From an uncultured Clostridia bacterium (GTDB lineage: Bacteria > Bacillota > Clostridia > Oscillospirales > Acutalibacteraceae): a stretch of DNA of 64,000 nucleotides. Positions 61,125 to 64,000 of this stretch are shown piece by piece. The stretch is taken from contig CAMCHQ010000006.1 in assembly GCA_945874765.1 (NCBI GenBank), forward strand, positions 1 to 64,000. Reading direction: 5' to 3'. The notes under the pieces were generated by a model, which was given only the letters and a program-made list of their open reading frames with translations, ran no database searches and was not told where the DNA came from. Positions within the stretch are counted from its first letter, which is position 1, and every line of letters starts with the position of its first letter. A program made the translations under genes and the position numbers.

Positions 61125-61157
61125 TTGAAATTTCAAATAAAATTTCATAACCTATTT

Positions 61158-61204
61158 GAACCCGTTAAAACGCACTGTTTTAGCGGGTTCTTGCTGTTTT
61201 TACA
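61158..61204 (+). terminator. Hairpin and putative junction at the ICE B right end
   Basis: GAACCCGTTAAAAC (61158-61171) pairs with GTTTTAGCGGGTTC (61177-61190), with one U-G pair. It is followed by GTTTTTACA (61196-61204), which also follows the ICE A end hairpin. It has the same place and build as 7464-7501 with different bases. Confidence 0.65.
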
Positions 61205-61257
61205 CAATTGAAAATTTTTTATACTTTAGACAGTGAATGCATTTAACATTTAATAAA

Positions 61258-61303
61258 TTAAAGCTTCGCATTTAGCCGAAAGGTTAGATGCGAAGCTCTT
61301 TTT
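61258..61303. terminator. Terminator at the 3' end of the kinase gene
   Basis: AGCTTCGCAT (61262-61271) pairs with ATGCGAAGCT (61288-61297); T7 follows on the + strand, and a weaker T-rich run lies on the minus side. It probably ends the kinase transcript and shields it from the ICE. Confidence 0.75.
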
Positions 61304-62659
61304 TTATGCCGTTATTGCGTTTTTTACATTTGGAATTGATATCTCGACGCACCAGATATCCTCGTCTTTAATCACGTTGTAAGTGCCTTGATAGAAAGCA
61401 GAAATTTCCTTGACAATCAGCAAGCCGTTGCCGTGGTTGATGTCCCTCTTTTTAGATTTTTCAGCCTTTTTATTAAATCTGTTTTTGACTGAAATATCCA
61501 AACCGCTTGGCGAAACGGATAAATTCAGCTTGATTATTTTTTCGCCTTCAACTTTTTTTGAAGCGTTGATTGCGTTATCTATAACATTGCCCAAAAGCCT
61601 TGCCAAATCAAAATCGCTTATAGAAAGGGGATACGTTTCGTCGATTTCAGCCTCAAACTTAATGCCGAACTTGTTCGCTTCCTTTTGCTTGATGTAAAGG
61701 ACGGTGTTGATTGTATCGTTTGAGCAAACGCTGAACCCTGATATTCCGGCAAGACTGTTGTTTGTGCTTTTAAATATTTCAAGCGCCTTGTCGGGTTTCC
61801 CAATCTCGATAAAGCCCTGCGCCGTGGTGATAATGTTGTTTAAATCGTGCTTTATTTTTATAAACTCTCTTTTTTCCTCGTTGAACATTTGTATCTGCTC
61901 GTAATCAAGTGCACTTTTTAAAAGCGCTTTTTCGTTTTCAATGTTCTTTTCCTCGGTTTTCTCAAAACTGTCGATAAAAAATATTATTGAAAAGTCAATG
62001 ATTAGGCAAATAAGCGATAAAGCAATCATTAAATAATCCGTTTTGGAACTTTTGAAAAATGCGGCTCTGTCACTGCTTTCCTCCGTAACCCTGTAAATGT
62101 TCATAAGCTGCAAAGCAGAGAATATATGCGTGAACGGGAATATTAAAAATAATGTGTATTTAAGTCCGTATTTAAAACCGCTTTTCGATTTCGAATTGAT
62201 TACTTTTATCAGTATTACAAATATAAACGAAAAAGAAAAAGTAAATAAAAGAGTTGAAATATAGATAATCGTCGGTACTTTGTAGTTAAAGGCATTTGAA
62301 ATGTTGATGCCGAACATTGAAAGTGCCAAAGACGATGCAAGCGACGAAAGCGTATAAGTAACCAGGCTGAAAATCATTGAAATCACTCGGGCAAATAAGC
62401 TTGCGTTTGTGACAAAGAAGAGAACCGCAAAAAGCACAAGATAATATACCAATAAAATAATAATCTCGTTTTTCTCATTTGCTATCGGAAGGAATATGTA
62501 TGAAAAAACCATTCCTGAAACTACCATAGACAAAAAAGTCACGAAAGTGTTGTATTTGTCCTCCAAAACCTGATGAACTACATTAAATATAATAATTACC
62601 CTTACCAAATGCATTAAAAAGGTAAGCGGGAAAAATTGTGTTAAATCAACATATGCCAT
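61304..62659 (-). CDS. Sensor histidine kinase, LytTR-partner type (probably chromosomal)
   Basis: A 451-residue membrane kinase with about six N-terminal hydrophobic segments (residues 10-230), coiled linker, and a GHKL core: H-box IKIKHDLNNIITT, N-box LLGNVIDNAINAS and G-box HGNGLLIV. It is less AT-rich than the ICE Agr kinases. Its partner regulator is 30 nt upstream in the same direction. No AgrB or AgrD is next to it, so the signal is unknown. A VirS/AgrC-like peptide sensor is plausible. Confidence 0.87.
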   Translation of the reverse strand: MAYVDLTQFFPLTFLMHLVRVIIIFNVVHQVLEDKYNTFVTFLSMVVSGMVFSYIFLPIANEKNEIIILLVYYLVLFAVLFFVTNASLFARVISMIFSLVTYTLSSLASSLALSMFGINISNAFNYKVPTIIYISTLLFTFSFSFIFVILIKVINSKSKSGFKYGLKYTLFLIFPFTHIFSALQLMNIYRVTEESSDRAAFFKSSKTDYLMIALSLICLIIDFSIIFFIDSFEKTEEKNIENEKALLKSALDYEQIQMFNEEKREFIKIKHDLNNIITTAQGFIEIGKPDKALEIFKSTNNSLAGISGFSVCSNDTINTVLYIKQKEANKFGIKFEAEIDETYPLSISDFDLARLLGNVIDNAINASKKVEGEKIIKLNLSVSPSGLDISVKNRFNKKAEKSKKRDINHGNGLLIVKEISAFYQGTYNVIKDEDIWCVEISIPNVKNAITA

Positions 62660-62689
62660 TGCCGTTAAAATACTCCTTAATGTTTTCTA

Positions 62690-63403
62690 TTATATATTTT
62701 CTATATAATCCTTGTAAATGTCAACCATTTTAGAATATTTTTTCGGCGGAATAGGTATTTCATCACCTGAATTTACCTTGAACTTGTACTGCTCAAAACT
62801 TACTATGTGATTCATATTTACCATAAAACATTTGTGACAACGCAAAAAGTTAGGCGGAAGCGTCTTTTCGTATTCCTTAAGCGTGGAATAAATTGTTATA
62901 GGCTCTTCGTTTGTTATATGTAATACGAGATTGTTGTTGAACGTTTCAATATAAATAAGCTCGTTAAAATTAACCGCAATATTTTTACTGCCGGATTTCA
63001 CAATCGTCATATTGTTTTTCTTTTGCGTTGTGTTTTTCAAAGCTTTTCTCAATGCATTTGTAATCGATTCGTCATTCATCTTTTGCTTGATAATAAAATA
63101 ACAACAGTTGGTTTCGGAAAGATTATATGCGCATTGCGGATAAGACGTCATAAAAACAGATTGCGTGTAACTGTTTTTCAAATTTGAAATTGACCAGTCG
63201 ATAGCATTTCTGTCATTAACCATCACGTCCAAAAAGGCTATGTCAACTCTGTTGTTGTCATAATATTCCTTAAATGTGTCCAAATCCGTAAAACTTGTAA
63301 CAGTGTATTCAATGTCAATAAGCTTTGAAAGTGCATTTTTGATTTTATACGATAATATTTCATTAAATTCGATTGAATCATCGCAAATTGCTATTTTAAT
63401 CAT
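62690..63403 (-). CDS. LytTR response regulator with an unusual receiver
   Basis: A 237-residue regulator. The receiver has D8-D9 and a phospho-acceptor Asp in AFLDVMVNDRNAID; the usual MPG-type loop is replaced by MVND. The conserved K-P pair near the end of the receiver reads IIKQKM. The C-terminal part is LytTR-like (NFNELIYIETFNNNLVLHIT ... FLRCHKCFMVNMNHI). It pairs with the downstream kinase. Direct repeats at 63671-63704 are a possible target. Confidence 0.88.
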   Translation of the reverse strand: MIKIAICDDSIEFNEILSYKIKNALSKLIDIEYTVTSFTDLDTFKEYYDNNRVDIAFLDVMVNDRNAIDWSISNLKNSYTQSVFMTSYPQCAYNLSETNCCYFIIKQKMNDESITNALRKALKNTTQKKNNMTIVKSGSKNIAVNFNELIYIETFNNNLVLHITNEEPITIYSTLKEYEKTLPPNFLRCHKCFMVNMNHIVSFEQYKFKVNSGDEIPIPPKKYSKMVDIYKDYIENI

Positions 63404-63576
63404 TGTTTTTTCTCCTGCTTGTGCAATTCATACATTTTATTATAGCATACTTTGTAAATTATAGATACATTATATCATTATTTTTACTCATTAGTGAAGT
63501 TATTTACCACGCAAAAACCGTCCGTCACCATAAACATATTGCCGAATGCTTTTAAATTAAGTAAAATTATTAACAA

Positions 63577-63607
63577 TGTATAAACAAAAAGTGTAAGTGT
63601 TTATACA
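63577..63607. promoter_or_regulatory. Inverted repeat in the intergenic region
   Basis: TGTATAAACA (63577-63586) and its exact complement (63598-63607) are separated by 11 nt. It lies between the divergent regulator gene and the unknown gene at 63730. The stretch 63404-63729 holds no gene; this dyad and the direct repeats below are the only structure I see there. Confidence 0.5.
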
Positions 63608-63670
63608 GGAGTATTTTTGAGAAATGAAAAAAGTTATTTTATTTGCAATTTTTAAACGGCGGTAATATTT

Positions 63671-63704
63671 TTAATCGCTTTTGAAAGATATTAATCGCTT
63701 TTGA
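63671..63704. promoter_or_regulatory. Tandem direct repeats, possible LytTR binding site
   Basis: TTAATCGCTTTTGA occurs at 63671-63684 and 63691-63704, a 20-bp period. LytTR regulators often bind two direct repeats about two helical turns apart. It lies 26 bp upstream of the start codon of the next gene, so it could also act on the mRNA leader. Confidence 0.45.
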
Positions 63705-63729
63705 TTATTTGGTGAACGGAGAAGCTAAC

Positions 63730-64000
63730 GTGTCTAAATTGAAAGTAAAATTTAAGGACTCCCAAATAACGGTTAAGAGTAAGCTTGCAAAGGACGAACA
63801 GATTAATGCCCGTGAGCTTGAAATTCTTAACTCTAAAATAATACGTGGAATTATGAAGCCGACTGTAGAAGGAGAAAAGAAATTATCCTACCTGTCTCCG
63901 AGCGGAATTAAACTTGAGGCATATTTGAAAAAGGGTATTTCCAAAAACGATTTCTTCTTGGTAATAGCGCAAATATTAGAGGCAGTTAAGTCTATCGGCA
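63730..64000 (+). CDS. Partial gene at the right edge, unknown (possibly DUF6382-like)
   Basis: The first 90 codons of a gene cut by the window edge. The start is GTG 63730, 9 nt after GGAG. The product begins MSKLKVKFKDSQITVKSKLA and includes LSPSGIKLEAYLKKGISKND. The pattern vaguely recalls DUF6382 N-terminal domains of FHA-type proteins, but this is a weak impression. Codon use is less AT-rich than the ICE cargo, consistent with chromosome. Confidence 0.55.
   Translation, partial: MSKLKVKFKDSQITVKSKLAKDEQINARELEILNSKIIRGIMKPTVEGEKKLSYLSPSGIKLEAYLKKGISKNDFFLVIAQILEAVKSIG

Larger units (their letters stand above)
7502..61204. mobile_element. ICE 'B', apparently complete
   Basis: From parA to integrase B the region holds a full conjugative set: relaxase and MobC, VirD4, VirB4, PrgI, VirB6-like, pilin-like and cell-wall hydrolase, plus partition, primase-like and methylase-helicase genes, cargo, and an integration module. 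Both ends carry similar TGAGGC/TGTGGC-type repeats. Exact ends are inferred from comparison with the ICE A right end; the left boundary may be off by some tens of bases. Confidence 0.65.

Overview
The window looks like a low-GC Gram-positive gut bacterium of the class Clostridia (Ruminococcaceae, Lachnospiraceae or Oscillospiraceae type). The signs are AT-rich DNA, strong AGGAGG ribosome sites, TTG/GTG starts, Agr-type peptide signalling, a sortase with a wall-anchored Cna-B adhesin, and a Gram-positive conjugation module (PrgI, VirB4, VirD4, MobC/relaxase, NlpC/P60-type hydrolase). Most of the window is integrative and conjugative element (ICE) DNA. I ran no searches; family names come from reading motifs.

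Layout. (1) About 1-7500 is the right-hand part of ICE 'A': an Agr-like locus (response regulator, histidine kinase, AgrB, AgrD), two divergent XRE regulators, then an integration module of sigma-like protein, ~350-nt structured noncoding region, MazF-family protein, Xis and tyrosine integrase. (2) About 7500-61200 is what seems to be a complete second ICE 'B' in tandem: ParA/ParB, a lipoprotein, a 1274-residue thioester/Cna-B adhesin, small conserved proteins, a 2960-residue methylase-helicase with tnpV nested in another frame, a Toprim primase-like protein, a candidate oriT, MobC and relaxase, PcfB-like and ArdC-like proteins, VirD4, pilin-like, VirB6-like, PrgI, VirB4, sortase B and a cell-wall hydrolase. 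Its cargo (40.7-57.1 kb) is a second Agr-like locus with order agrD-agrB, two ABC exporters and a very AT-rich gene set: nucleotidyltransferase, NeuB, NeuA-HAD fusion, an unknown protein, a tandem pyruvate-kinase-like protein, a B12-binding radical SAM protein and a GT-B-like transferase. A second copy of the integration module follows. (3) After about 61200 comes probable chromosome: a LytTR response regulator/kinase pair and the start of an unknown gene.

How it fits together. Both ICEs share the same integration module, and each carries a different Agr cargo with its own predicted autoinducing peptide just upstream of that module. In ICE B the signalling genes, exporters and sugar-type genes run in the same direction with short gaps, which suggests a quorum-controlled pathway making or decorating an exported product, possibly with a nonulosonic-acid-like sugar. 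The adhesin and sortase would give the element its own surface attachment system.

Best candidates for undescribed biology: the duplicated structured RNA between the sigma-like and mazF-like genes, where paired stems are kept although sequences differ, sitting upstream of a terminator and an orphan MazF; and the AgrD-linked NeuB/NeuA/tandem pyruvate-kinase-like/radical SAM cargo.
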